Source of the DNA: Ottelia alismoides
Taxonomy: Eukaryota; Streptophyta; Magnoliopsida; Alismatales; Hydrocharitaceae
Assembly (NCBI GenBank): GCA_037367405.1
Contig: JAZKJV010009328.1
Span: forward strand, 616,001-680,000
Length of the DNA stretch: 64,000 bases
Reading direction: 5' to 3'
The position numbers and the translations under genes are program-made. The notes beneath the pieces were generated by a model. It was not told where the DNA came from and did no database searches. It saw only the letters and a program-made list of their open reading frames with translations. Below, in pieces: positions 1-12,331 of this stretch (the first letter of the stretch is position 1; every line of letters starts with the position of its first letter).

Positions 1-1416
1 AAGTTCAAATGCAACCGGCTTAAGAAGAGGAGGTAGAGAAGAATAATGGATTGTGACCAGTGTAGTCACATATCTTGTGGACTTGACCAGTGTAGGCAAC
101 CTTGAGACTATTACTTTGAAGTATAAGCCTTGCTTATTTGATACATAATCTGACGGGATTGATTTTTCATTGACTTTTGACACGTATACTTTTTTGAGTT
201 CTTGATTTTACATTTTTATACTATATACAACAACATTTACATAAGGAAATTTTCTTCTTGAATCAATAGACTATTCCTCTTTTGAATTTTTGTTGCAATC
301 CACAATGTCCTTTCTTTAGATGTCCATGCCACTAAATTGGGTTGGGGTGTACTGGCCTCCTATAATGGCAATGTACATTTCCACACACGTGCTTCTCAGG
401 CTAAAGAATCATGCCCTCACCACTTTATAAGAGTTAAGCTAAGTGCAGAGTGCTTGTACAAGTTAAGTTATTATCAATAAGAGTCATGCACGTGCTTTGA
501 AGTATTCTACTTTGGCTAATCAAGATGACACGTGAACATAGTCTTGTGGACTAAAAGAATTAAGTCTCATTGACCTAAAAGTCTTAATTTCAGTTCTTAT
601 AAGGTTCCTATGAAATTATATTTATTAAGGTATAAACAAAGCTCCAATCTTATATTTTTATCTAGACTAGTTCAATTGTCAATATCATTCAGAAAAATAC
701 TCATGCAATGCAAAGATATTTTTGTCAGATCTATTTTCTAGTCTTGAAGTTTTTATGGAATTTTTAAAAGGTTTTGCAAATTTTATGGGGTTTCTTTTGA
801 AACTTTTCAAAATTTTATGGATTTTTAAAAAAGTTAATGAATTAAATATATTGACATATATACAAGGACTGATACATATTTACAAAGGATTTTATACAAA
901 TTTATAAAGAATTTTATATAAGTTTATAAAGAATTTTATATAGGTATGTATACGTTTTATATAAGAATTTTTATTTGAAGAATTTTGCAAGGATATTATG
1001 TACAAGGCGTTCAAAATATTTGAAAGCATTTTTGCAAATATTTTACAAATATTTTGAAAATTTATTATAATTTTAGAAAGAATTTTTCACATATTTTTAT
1101 AAAAAAATTTTACAAACTTTTTACAAAGATTTATAAAAGAATTATTCTTCATATGTTTGAAAATATTTTATGAAGATTTTTCAAAGGTTTTTCAAAAGAT
1201 TTTCCAAGACATTTTCGCAATCATTTGCAAAACAGTTTCGAACCAATATTTTACAAACAAATCTCAAAAAAATTACACATATTGAATAGAGTTTCTTTAA
1301 AGTTGAATTATTGTATACCCCAACCAATATAGTATAGTGTAGTATAGTATAGATATAATATTTAGAATACGGAAAGTACAAATTATGGATAACATATATA
1401 TACCATATATATGACA

Positions 1417-1780
1417 CCCCTATACTTAGCTCGAACTATGTCCTCGTAGTGATCGAAGAGAAATAAAGAAAGACATAACTCATACTAAGTATAGAAAAGT
1501 ATATACTACAACGACCAAATAAAATAATAAGAAGTCGATCATCCCTTCATACTTATGATCAACTAATCGTAAGTATAGCAGATTGTACACAAAACGTGGA
1601 TGATCAAGGATTAGAATAATGAAAATAAATGACTCAGCTTGTCTCTCCCTATACTTAGGGTCAAATATCCCTAAATTTAGAAAAGAATTATCAACAAGTT
1701 AGGGGTAAAGCGAGGGAACCATAAAGAATACTTAATAACTCATCCCCCTATATGTAGAATATGCTCATCCTAAGTATAAC
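1417..1780 (-). repeat. Hairpin array with PPT-like arms (element D)
   Basis: Four inverted repeats with CTATACTTAG-like left arms and CTAAGTATAG-like right arms, several preceded on the + strand by a C-run. Examples are 1417-1429 pairing with about 1485-1494 (long loop), 1542-1579, 1647-1680 and 1742-1780. In the element's sense orientation each becomes a hairpin followed by a G-run, resembling the polypurine tract of this family. The array is decayed but recognisable when compared with element A. Confidence 0.7.
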
Positions 1781-1799
1781 ACTGGTCAAAGAGATGAAT

Positions 1800-2450
1800 G
1801 AGTACTTAGAAGAATGAAAGGATAAAATAAAATGAAAAATAATTATTTGAGAAATTTTTTCAGCATTGTTTGAATCTTCTGATGCTGCAGGGAAATCTTC
1901 TTCAAATACCACGCTAATTGAATCGACAACATACACGAATGTATCATGCTCTAAATACGATTTCAGCAACTGTCCATTGGCTATGAATAGTTGTGTGTTA
2001 GATGTCAGATATCAGAATGCTTCCATTTCCACGCACAATATTTACCATAGAAGGCTTAGTCCACTTGCTTTTAAGTTTTCCTGAGAATATCTTCAACTTC
2101 GCATCAAATAACTAGACCTTCTGACCATGCTCAAAAGTCTTTTTTTGATGCGTGTGTCGTGCCAGCATTTGACTTTCTCCTTGTACATCATGTTGCTATC
2201 GTATGCGTAGTCTCTGAATTCCAAGATTCTGTTAAGATCGATCTTCTCGTTCTGACCACCATCTTATGAGTGAAGATTACAAATATTTACTGTCCGAAGA
2301 GATTTGTGAAAGAGTTCTACTGATAGACGGAATGGATTTCCGAATATAATATGATAGGGTTATAAAGTGTCCAAGAAGGTAGAAGCTTTACCTTCTTTCA
2401 AGACCGTCGAGGAATAGATCTAACAAGGTGTAGGTCGATATCAGGGTCAA
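1800..2450 (-). pseudogene. Athila integrase C-terminal remnant (element D)
   Basis: Minus-strand reading gives recognisable but broken integrase C-terminal sequence. Pieces such as PYHIIFGNPFRLSVELFHKS and MYKEKVKCWHDT line up with [21 protein letters not shown] and [13 protein letters not shown] of element A. Stops and frameshifts are frequent, so no protein can be made. The ORFs at 1748-1969 (-) and 1866-2084 (+) are by-products. About the last 50-100 bases before 2501 do not align clearly to integrase. Confidence 0.75.
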
Positions 2451-2500
2451 CTACTGACAAAGCCTTATTAGGATCTACGCGGTGGAAATTCGCAATGGTA

Positions 2501-5500
2501 TCAAAACCAAAAGGCATGGAGACATGGCCTAAAAATAGGCAACTATCGCTATAATAATAAGTCAAAATTCATAAAAAAATTATTATTTTATTATTTATAC
2601 TCCTAAACTAGATGTGTTAGCGTTAGTACGAGAGTGTTGAACTCAGGGAGGCAAATTGTGCAAAAATAAGGTAAATATTAGGAAATCTAAGGTAAATGGA
2701 TTTCCCAATTTTATTTTATTTTAGGTATTTTTTGTATTCTTAAATATTTTTATCAATTTATGTTGTTTTTATGGTTTTAATATACCTATGTAAAAATATA
2801 GGTATATATTTTATATTTTTTACATTTGGTTTTATATTTTGATGTTTTTATGTATTTTAAGTATTTTGCAATATTTATGTAATTTTAGAAATTTTTGTAA
2901 TTTTTACTTGGTTTTAATATATGATTTTTATTTTATTTTTGGTTTAATATGTAAAATATAAAAAAAATATTTTTTATATAATTTTTTAGGATTTTTTTAA
3001 ATGTCATTAGATTTTTTATGTATTTTATGAGTTTGTTTTATTTTTGTATTTTTAAAGGATTTATTAAAAATAGAAAGTATTTTATTTCTCCAAAATGTGA
3101 TTTAATATTTTATAGAGTAAAATATATGGTATTATTATGTATTTTTATTCTATTTTTGTATTTTGTATTTTATTAATTATGTATTATAATAGTTATGTTA
3201 TATATAATATATATTATATTGTATAAAGGGTATTTGTGTAATTAATAAGAAATTTTAGGCACGCGTGTAATAATGCAGAAGCTCTGGGGGTTCATGTGCA
3301 AAACCATTAATATTCACACGCATGCACATGTAAATCCTTCATCCCTTGGACCTATTTCAAAATACAGAAAAGTTCGAGGCTGTTTCATGCAAGTAGTCTA
3401 GATGTCACGTGTGCCTGCACTTGCTAGCACCTGCTTGAGGTATTGTTCGTAATTATCAAAACGTAGATGGGGCTAACTGAAAAAGTTCCAAAACCACACG
3501 TGCCTCACATGTGAGTAGAGGAAGCGGTGGGGTGGCGTCCACCTAGCACTGACGCATGTAGATGTGGTGGACGTTGATTAACAAATGATCGAATGGTTGT
3601 TAGACAATTTGTAAAGTGTTATGTTGTTCCCCAATTTAGCAGATACAATCTCTTGATGGCGGAGCAGATGATGCTCGATGGTTTAGGCCTCGCAAATCTT
3701 ATCGTCTCGGATTATCAATCATTAACCAATCAATGTTGATCATCCCAATGCTCTCGATTTCATATGATTCCAATAGATACAATTGCTTCATGCCATTCCA
3801 TATTATGTGTGCTTCACGGGTCTCCTTGTATACTTGTACTCGAATCGATGATGAACATCTGCAAGTTAATGGTCGACTCGAGGCATGAGGCCTCGGTCCA
3901 AATACAAATAGATTAAGGTGAATGACGACTCCAGTCGGAGATGACAGATTGGGGTTTATCGACCCTTGGCTAGAATGTTAGAGCACATAAGAGGAGGGAT
4001 CCGAAAATGAAGACGAACGACATGATATCAAGGTTTCGAATAATGATCTAAATAAAAGAAAACAAAGGAGAATGGAAGGTTTGAGAGGAGACGAGAGAGG
4101 ATGAGAAGAGAAGGGAGAGAAATTCAAGAGAGAAGGAGGAAGAGATCGAAGACTTACTTTGGTTGAGGATGAATAAAAGATGGTCGCTTGTGGTTTTGGA
4201 GCGGGGACTGCAGATGATAGTCTACTCGATATAGAGGCACTCCACGGTGGTTAGGTTTCAACGAAACGGAAGCTTCCACGACAGTGAGATCACATCACTT
4301 CAAACTCATTGTGACGGCTCTTGACAAGAGACGTTGTTAGCACTCTAATCGAATGTTGTAGCTCATAGGATGAAGGAGGGATGGAAAATGGCAATTGTAG
4401 CTCTTGTTATGAAGGTTCTGGGGTTTTTATGGGATGGTGAAACTTGGGGAGCATGTTGTCGGATGTGGACACCTAGATGTGGCTCCCATCACCGGTGGTT
4501 ATTGGAGTACCAGCCCCACGACGGGAGGTTGAGGATGGTAAAAGAGGAAGAGGGCGGAGGATAAGCGAAGGGAGGAGGCGCAAAAAGAAGAAGAGGAAGA
4601 GGTGTGTAGATAGGGAGGAGGAAAGGAGGAGGAGGAAAGAGGAAATAAATAAAAAATAAATGTAATGAATTAAAAAATAAATAATTTATGTAAATATTTA
4701 ACAGATAAGTAATTAATAATTAGATTGAATAAATTAATTAAGAAATGATTAATTAGATAATTAAATAAGTAGTTAATTAATTAAGTAAGTAAGTAAATTA
4801 ATAAATACATAATCTAGTAACTAAATATATTAAATAAATAATTTATTTATTTATTTATTTTTAATAATAAATAATTAATAAAGTATATAAGGAATGATAT
4901 ATATTATATAAAATAAAATAAAGATATTTTGTACATTTTATACCAATAGGGTCCCAAACCCCACTTACTCCAATTTTTGCGAAATCGGTTTCATTTGATA
5001 GATAATTCTATACAACAAACATTAAAAATGTGTACGCCTAATTTAGAGTCCATTTGGTCGAGTTATGAGCTCCAGAAGTTTAGGATCATAGGTTCTTGGC
5101 TTCAAGATTTATTTATAATTCTTAATAAACAATGTTTTTATATTTTTCTAATGATTTTACAAATACATTAGAAAAGAAATTAAGTTAAATCGAATTAAGA
5201 ATAATTAATTAAAAAATCGAGAAGTTTATATATTTAGTACATATAGACAAAGGGGTCCAAACGCCAAAACTCACCTGTTTTACTATAATATTTTTTGATA
5301 TTTTTATCAAATAGTATTAGTTATAAAATGAAGTTTAAAAGTGAGTTTCGTCAATTTGAAGTTCTCTATAAATAGTTATGAACCTTGGAAATTGGCTTTT
5401 ACAATTTTTTCATTTCATCATAATTATTTTATTAAAGTAATACATATATTTTCTGATAATTTTATAAATTATTATATATTATTATGAACAACTTTAATGA

Positions 5501-5913
5501 AGAAAATATTTTGGTTTGAAATGCTCTTGATGATAAATAAAATATGTGATATATTTACAATGTGTAAAATGTGTTTATGTACATTTGTGGTCATGGTTTT
5601 CTAAATTTAAAAAAGTAAATAAGTGTCGTTATCTCCCCTACTTATTTATTTTTTTGATCAAGTCGATATTGGATATTGACCTGGTCTTGGGGTTATGATT
5701 AGTATGTATATATTACATATTTACATCCTTCTTTCTTTTATTTTTCCATTTTATTTTTATTATTTTATTTTATATAAAATAAATGTTAAATATATAATAT
5801 TAATAAATATGGTTAGAATGCTAATTAGTGAGAATTAGTAAGAATTTTCATGTATTTTACCAAGGATTTTAGCTAAAATGAAAGAATAAAGGTGATGAAT
5901 CATAGATTCATCA
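2501..5913 (-). repeat. 3' LTR of element C
   Basis: Matches 12332-13100 and 14172-15585 along its first two thirds, for example in the stretch around ACTCCTAAACTAGATGTG. The inner end is TGATGAATCATAGATTCATCA (5893-5913), the same kind of terminal palindrome as in A and B, and it abuts a PPT. The outer end reads TCAAAACC where the partner LTR has TGAAAAAC, so the terminal TG is mutated. The centre (about 4000-4650) is purine-rich and less AT-rich than the flanks. Small ORFs here (4370-4659) are not conserved. Confidence 0.8.
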
Positions 5914-5930
5914 TTTCCTTATACTTTACC
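5914..5930 (-). promoter_or_regulatory. Polypurine tract of element C
   Basis: Directly inside the 3' LTR, the minus strand reads AAAGTATAAGGAAA just before the LTR terminus TGATGAAT. This is the site where plus-strand DNA synthesis would be primed. It is a decayed version of the AAGTATAGGGGGG tract of element A. Confidence 0.65.
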
Positions 5931-8050
5931 TTTATATAAAATAAGTGCATGCAAAAAAGAAAAAGAAAAAAGGAAAATAAAAAAACTTAGAACATGCTTG
6001 TTTCTTTAAACCGAATCTCACTTCACCCAAAATCAAGAAATTGGAGTAGGCATTTGGATTAATAGTTTGTCGGGACCTTATTAGAATTAAGATTTAAGTC
6101 TCAATTGCCCTCAAGTTCCACAAATCCCTTTCCAGGTTCACCTCAACAGTAAACTCAGATCCACCCATCCATCACGCAAACTATCCGTCTTTGAAGTCAA
6201 TTTGTACTTTGTGTGAAAGGTGTTAGCTTTTCCTGCTTAAAAAAGCGAAGAAACTGCCCATCCCAGTAATACACTCTCATTGGGCTCTCATCTAGCTAAT
6301 CGATCCTCATGGAGGGGTGTATTTCCTTCTAAGATCGAGTCGTGTTGTGTCCACAATTGAGTAGAGAGAGAAAGAAGAATGGGAAGAGAACTGGAGTGTG
6401 ACCAGTGTAGTCACATGTCCTTGTGAAGCTCAGCTAGTTTAGCCAAGTCTCCACTAAGACATGCAGGCTTTTTGAAGCTTAGACCATTGTGGTCATATTT
6501 GTATTTGGTGTATTTGGCTTTTTTCCGATAGAAAATGATTGTTGCACTGCATTGATCTTTTGTGCCTCAACGATTATAGATCCTTTTATTTTCGCCTATG
6601 TTTTAAGGTCTTGTAAAAAATTGTGACAGCAGATCCTTCGCTCATCTGAAACTTTATTTCAATCCCACACTCCCATCTTTAAACGTATGCAGTACTAGAC
6701 AAGGATGGAAACACACCACCAAAATGGACTGCCTTTCACAACCCCATGCAAGTTGAGCTAAGTGTAGAGTGCATGAGTTCAAAATTGTTTCAAATGAAGA
6801 AGAGTTAAAAGGATGACACCAGGTGTCCTAATTAGGCAAGTTTAAGTTGAATTTCGAAGAGGGTCTCATGGAACCCAAATAATTAAGTGCAATGACCTGA
6901 AGAGTCTTAATTCTAGTTCCTAATAAAGTCCCTTTAGAATTAAGTAGATTAAGGCTTATATCAAACTGTATCTCTCATACTTAGATCCATCTGATTCAAG
7001 AATCGAACTTGTTCTGAAAAATGCTAATGAATGCAATAAATTTTTTATGAAGTGAATTTTTTGGATTAAACTTTTTTGTAATTTTTAAAGAATTTTTCAA
7101 ATTTTATTGAATTTTAAAGCTTTTAAGTTTTTAGTAATTATTTGAAGGAGTTAGTGAATTAAATCAATTTACATGATTTACAAGAGTCATGTACATTTTA
7201 CAAAGATTTTATACATGATTTATATAAAAGATTATACATGTTTTATACAAAATTTTATAGAAGAATTTTATTTACAAATTTTAAATAATTAAGAATTTAA
7301 TCCAAGTATTTTACAACACTTTTTATATATTTTATGTCTATTGGCTTTTAGAAACCCAAAACATATACACATACTTTTAGAGCCATATTATTAAAATACA
7401 ATAAAGTACAATTTGGGGCTTCTAAAGTATATATAAAATATATATATATGACACCCCCTATACGTATCGTGAACTATGTCCTCATAGTGATCAAAGAAGG
7501 GATGAAGGAAGACATAACTCAGTCTAAGTATAGAATGGTGAAAAGAATGATATACTACGATGACTCAAAAGATATAAGGACTAATGAATAGAAGTCAATC
7601 ATCCCCTCTATAATTAGGATCAAATAATCCTAAGAATAACAGACTCAAAAATAAAGATGATCGAGGTCAAGAGAATGTACATAATCAATGACTCGGCTTC
7701 TCCCCCCTATGCTTAGGGTAAATATCCCTACGTATATAGAAGAACATCAACATCTGAGGAACAAGCGAAAGAGTAGGAGATACAAAAATAAAAAAAATCA
7801 AAAAAAAATGAGTGATATCATCCCCCCTATATTTAGGATATATCACACCCTAAGTATAAGCAACAACATGGACAATATAACAGAACGATATGAACAACAC
7901 AGTGTCTACACCCCCTATACTTAGGATAAAATACATCCTAAATATATCAAAAATCCTAACCGCGACCTAGGGGTGTAAGACAATGAAAGAATGAATAATA
8001 AAATCAAAAACATGTATGTACAAGGTGAAAACGAATGAACAAATTAATGA
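5931..8050 (-). other. 3' non-coding region of element C
   Basis: Homologous to the regions between PPT and pol in A (39025-41097) and B (32813-34871). For example, it shares the TTTGTCGGGACCTTATTAGA block near 6065 and the AGTGTGACCAGTGTAGTCAC block near 6390. It contains no plausible gene in either strand. The hairpin array is at its pol-proximal end. Confidence 0.75.
7453..7948 (-). repeat. Hairpin array with PPT-like arms (element C)
   Basis: Five C-run plus CTATACTTAGG-like motifs occur near 7453, 7612, 7702, 7822 and 7911. Most are followed within 5-10 bases by a TCCTAAGTATA-like partner, so each forms a short-loop hairpin. The array survives although this element has lost RT, RNase H and integrase. 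Confidence 0.7.
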
Positions 8051-8053
8051 ACT

Positions 8054-8623
8054 TTACAATCTCAAGAAGCCGAAGAGTGGCCTTCGTGATATACGAACGA
8101 TAGAATGTACAAGAGACATGTCAACATCATGGTCATCCTCAATGATATCCATATCTAAATCAGAGGATCCCTGACATGTGTCAACTAGTGAGTAGCGGCC
8201 CAGATGGCCGAAAAGATGGATAGAACTGTCCTTTGAAAGACACACCATAGTCTCTGAATCACTAACATTATCGACACTGAGATAAGAAGATGAAGACTCA
8301 TCCTCTAACATTGTATCCTCAACTTTGTGTGACTGAAGAGACATCAGTGTTGTGTCTGAAGTAGATGGAAGAAAGAGTCCAAACTCTACTGCAATCTGAT
8401 CAATATCCTCATTAATATAGCCCTTATTTAACTCTGCATGAAAAGAGGGCTCAATATTCTCACTATTAGAAGTCTCAACCAAGGTATCTACAACTGAAAT
8501 GGGTACGACCTTCGAATTACGTGCCACTAGCGGTTTCATATCTATGACGTAGATGCTACAAATCTCGTCAACACATCTCCAAACATGTGTTTGTGGATCA
8601 CCAAAGGTTGGTGTGCTCTCCAA
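8054..8623 (-). pseudogene. Acidic pol linker remnant (between protease and RT), element C
   Basis: An open 189-codon stretch rich in D, E and S (for example DLDMDIIEDDHDVDMSLVHS). Its position directly after the protease and its composition match the acidic linker between protease and RT in element A (about 43990-44600). Sequence similarity is weak. The frame differs from that of the protease remnant upstream, so it is probably not translated as part of pol. RT should follow but is missing. It could also be a chance ORF. Confidence 0.5.
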
Positions 8624-8639
8624 GTTTTCCTCTATAGAG

Positions 8640-9260
8640 AGGAAATCTCAAGTATCAGTAGAATCGAAAGGAAATGATCGTGTTTAATCTCAGCTGTAAT
8701 ACCACATATTCCTATATCTGATGGCCTGGAGGCACACTTGTCTGATGGTAGAGTCTCTATCGGCTCGTAGCTCGACATTGTGCTGCTGGGAGGAAAAGTG
8801 ACCATGCATGTCCCATAATAAATAACGGCCTTGGCTGCACGTAAAAAATGTCAACCAAGAATAATGACAACATCATGTGATGGTACTGAGGAGTAAGAAT
8901 CTAAGACAATAAAATCCACAATGAATTTTATTCCTTGTACCACCACAACAATGTCATGAAGTATACTCTTCGGCCTCTTGACCAATCTTTCTAGAAACTG
9001 AAGAATCATTCTGGCTCGCTTGAGAGGCCCTAACTGATGTGTATAGATAAGATGAAAGGGTAAAATGTTAACTGATGGTCCGTTGTCTAACAAGGTGTGC
9101 TCGAACTCATGATCTGAAAACTGAAAACTGACAAATGGTGCTCTCATATATTTCTTTTTCTTTCTAGGATATGTATAGTAGATGGCATAACAAGTGACAA
9201 TGGTCAACACTTGTTTCTCAAAGTAATGATTACATCTCTTGTTTCTTCTAGGTGTGGCTA
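8640..9260 (-). pseudogene. Retropepsin-like protease remnant, element C
   Basis: The minus strand encodes TLLDNGPSVNILPFHL, the counterpart of TLLDSGSSINLLPAAL in element A, so the catalytic Asp is present but the DSG is DNG. It continues with VKRPKSILHDIVVVVQG and FIVDFIVLD. After VVIILG a TGA stop interrupts what would be the GRPFLATAKAV segment, which can still be read beyond the stop as HFLRAAKAVIYY. The open part is 8851-9210. This is the aspartic protease of an Athila pol, inactivated. Confidence 0.78.
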
Positions 9261-9777
9261 TGCAGCTTCAGATATTTTTCAAGAAGATAAATGTGGACCA
9301 ATGCCTCTGAATGAGTGAGCTTGATCTGAATTATGTCTAGCATCTCTTAGTGAACTTTGACTCTTGATTCTTTTTGAGATTTACTAATTTTTCTCCCTTC
9401 CCTAGATTAAGAGTATCTGGGAAGGGTATATGTACATTCTCCTCGGCTATATGTACATCCAGAGGATCAGAAGAAGAAGGAGAAGAAAATCTTTTTTTCT
9501 AAATCAGGACTTGCTCTATGAAGAACAACATATAGAGATATAACAGAAGAGTCTGGAGTCTTTTTATTTCTATTTTTGAATTTTCTCTTCTTTCCATTTT
9601 TTACGATTTTGTGCCTTCACTATAAAGAGACTCAGAGTCTGAATTTACACCTGCAACGTTGCCTGGTATATGCTCCTCACTCCTAAATGTCTCAGCATTT
9701 GTAGGATGCCTCTGAACATTACAGGAACTAGAAGGAATAGAACTCAATAACTCAGGTGAAACAGGAATATCTGAAAT
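9261..9777 (-). other. Decayed gag-protease junction, element C
   Basis: The stretch next to the protease reads like RRNKRCNHYFEK in a broken frame and corresponds to the basic RRRRRRRNHHSEIHELTKATC segment upstream of the protease in A. The rest is degenerate, and no ORF can be supported. Confidence 0.5.
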
Positions 9778-11215
9778 TTATCTCTGCTCTGTGATAACGC
9801 TCGCTATAAAATCTCTGAATGTGTCCATATGCTCCCTACGAAAGGCACTATGCTCATGAATCACATGGACGAAGTGATCAAATGTGGAACCTTCTATATT
9901 GAGAACATCAAAATGATGTTCCACATCCATCTCGGGCTGCTGAAGATGCTCAAAATAATCAAATGAATTCGAGGTGAAATTCTCATGAGGTGATTTCTCA
10001 TAACATTGGTCATGATATAGGAGCTGAATCAGCTGATTAGTTGGATGAAATAGCATTACCTCTCGCTTGGTATCTTGGAATACCTGAGGAATAAGTATAT
10101 CCAAGGCTCCTAAACTGGGAAGCACCGAACCAACTCATACTCCTGCTGAAAACTCAATGGAATATGTATTGGACTCTGAAGATAAGAAATCTCTACTAGT
10201 GTCTCAACGTACATCCTTGATACTGCCTTAATATCCATATCAATTGTTGTATGCACGATCCCTATATCTTCATGAGGTGGATTGCATCTAGGTAGTCTGG
10301 CGTCTCCCTTGTGTGTCATCTTGACATCAGAAATTTCTCCAAAAAGTGTCCAAAGAATATTCTCATCACGATTACAGTGTGAACCGCCACATGCAGGCAT
10401 CGATCAATGTCTGCTGCTCTGTGGTCATCCCCCAGTAGAAGATCTAAACTAGCTTAGCTTTGCAGATTTCATGATTTAGGAATCTCCTCAAAAGAATCTG
10501 AAATCTGAGCCACATATCCTGAAGTGGCTTGTTGGGATCATATGAAAAATCTCTTATAATCGACCACATAAAATTGGCTCGGCTAATGGGGTGGAATCTC
10601 CTAATAAAGACAGCTCGAAGCGTACCCCAACAAGCTTGCTCCTATCCCAAAAATTGAAACATCTCGCCGCTCCATCCTTGAGTGATAATGGAATGGTCTT
10701 CATCGTAGCATCCTCAGGTGTAATATCTGAGTAGAATCTCATACTGCAAATTTCCTCAAACTCAAAGAGGTGCTCATAAGGTTCCTCATGCCGCTTTCCA
10801 TGAAACTTTGGTAGCAATGAAACAAAGTCTGAATATATCAGAAAAGTCGATTAACATTGATGTAGAAATTGACTTAGCTCTCGAAAAGAATGATGGTTGC
10901 TCAATCAACTTTCTTGTCTCAGCAATTTGTAGACATGAATCTCTCATCTAATATGAAACACTCTCACGAGTCTAATATATATGCTCAGCTGTCACTGGTG
11001 TAACTGAAGGCTAATGTGATGGAAACAAAGAGAGAGGGATAGAGGGAGAAGAGCTTCAAGGGTCAGAGTCACACTTGGAAGTGGAGACAAGATGAGACTT
11101 TGGTTTGGGAAGAGGGACATCCTGAACTGACCTAGCTAAATGAGCAGGTGTGCGGGAGAGAGGATCGGCTAAAGTTGATCGAAGCATTCACATTCCCATC
11201 ATCTTGACTGAAAAT
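9778..11215 (-). pseudogene. gag: Athila gag remnant, element C
   Basis: Three broken pieces match gag of A and B. An N-terminal stretch begins with ATGATGGG near 11215 and reads MLRSTLADPLSRTPAHLARS (A has SLRQPLAAPLFNTPDQSSRS). The capsid-like core at 10554-10817 reads LPKFHGKRHEEPYEHLFEFE (A has LPRFHGLATEEPHLHLQEFE). A CGGSHCNRDENILWTLFGEI segment follows (A has CGGSYFAKHHDQVWAIYEEM). The C-terminal FRREHMDTFRDFIASVI lies at 9778-10125 (A has FRREMDEFRQEMRDIV). Stops and frameshifts separate the pieces. Gag would form the particle that packages the element RNA. Confidence 0.8.
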
Positions 11216-12311
11216 AAAAAGTGACTCTAGACAAGAAATGACACGGACGACGAGTGAATTCTAGAGATCTCAGAGATCTAGGGCTCACACTACGTAATCA
11301 AGCACAAAGCAAACCCGGATTTCACCAACTCAACTCGGTGACGACTGTGAAAGATCGATCATTAATCTTTTAAGTTTTAGAGTTATTTGGCAATGTAGTC
11401 TTATCAAAAGATTACACAAGATGATAGGTGCCTGTATTTTTCAAAAGACTTTACAGAGTCTATACAACTAGTTGCACCTACTTTTTGCCAATATGGGAGT
11501 AAGTACGGGCCATTTCTGGCTACCCGTTGCTTGTGGATGGATCCTTACATAGTGTCCTCTAAACCTCCCACTCTGTTAAGGAAACTCGGACCGTTTCCAG
11601 TTACTCGAGAGTCCTCACTGAAGAGTATCTAACCATTCAGATCAGTAGTCTAAAAAGAAATTCGAGATTTGGCTCTAGCCTTATGGGTCGTCTCGCGCTC
11701 AGAAATCTGGAGAGTACCTACAAATCATTTGTGGAGGATTGCTCTCCCAAATCAAGTGGAGTCCATTACATTTAGTTTTAAAGTCAAATATAGTTAGCAG
11801 TCCCTATTTTATTTTTCCGTTATCATTTTTCGAATCTTTTATAAACAACATTTGATGAGTTTTTATCTTTTTTTCTTTTCAACGTAAGTGAAGTAAACTT
11901 GGTAGTGCATTCTAAAATCTAACTACGGATGCACAGATAAGAAGATGAAAACCCTAATCAAGTGCGTAGTCTCGAAAATTCGTAGAAAATATTGAGAAAA
12001 CACAAAGAAAACCATGGTGGGTGACATGTTCCCCTAGGTGCATGACACCTAGTGAAACAGACCCGAGAGAAAGAGAAGCCAACTACAAGTCGAGATGCCC
12101 TTAAGGGGTCCCTTCTACAAAAAGTAAAACGTGTAATGCCCTTTAACTTTTGACAATGGAAACATAAAAAAATTGGCTTCTCAGTTCTAAGTTGCACTGC
12201 TTAAATCCTGCAACATAAATCAGAAAAAAACCGTAGGTAAAAAATGAGATGACAAAAAAGGGGAAGAAAAAACCCTAAACTTAAAGTTCTAAAATCAACC
12301 CTAGCGTTGCC
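11216..12311 (-). other. 5' leader of element C
   Basis: Untranslated leader between PBS and gag. It shares with A and B a CTCTCCCAAATC/TAGTTTTAAAG-like block (about 11740-11790) and a GAAACAGACCC block (12053-12064) next to a hairpin with arms CTAGGTG/CACCTAG (12034-12052). A pyrimidine-rich tract ending in CAG lies six bases before the gag ATG. The ORF at 11958-12197 is not conserved in A or B. Confidence 0.65.
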
Positions 12312-12329
12312 TCCCCGGCAATGACGCCA
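12312..12329 (-). promoter_or_regulatory. Primer binding site (tRNA-Asp type), element C
   Basis: The minus strand reads TGGCGTCATTGCCGGGGA, complementary to the 3' end of plant tRNA-Asp with two mismatches. It lies two bases inside the LTR starting at 12332. tRNA-Asp priming is typical of the Athila/Tat group. Confidence 0.85.
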
Positions 12330-12331
12330 TC

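Larger units (their letters stand above)
1..2500 (-). mobile_element. Athila-type Ty3/gypsy element D, 3' part (decayed)
   Basis: The opening bases match the 3' non-coding regions of elements A (near 39445) and B (near 33220), including a shared GTGACCAGTGTAG-type stretch. The same hairpin array follows (1417-1780), and then integrase remnants read on the minus strand. The order therefore matches the 3' end of an Athila element whose 3' LTR would lie left of the window. Element C interrupts D at about 2501. I could not find the continuation of D to the right of C, because C's right LTR is truncated. No intact ORF remains. Confidence 0.8.

Noticed and set aside
7688..7924. 78-codon plus ORF within the hairpin array of C
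   Set aside because: It runs through the CTATACTTAGG repeats and is not open in A, B or D.
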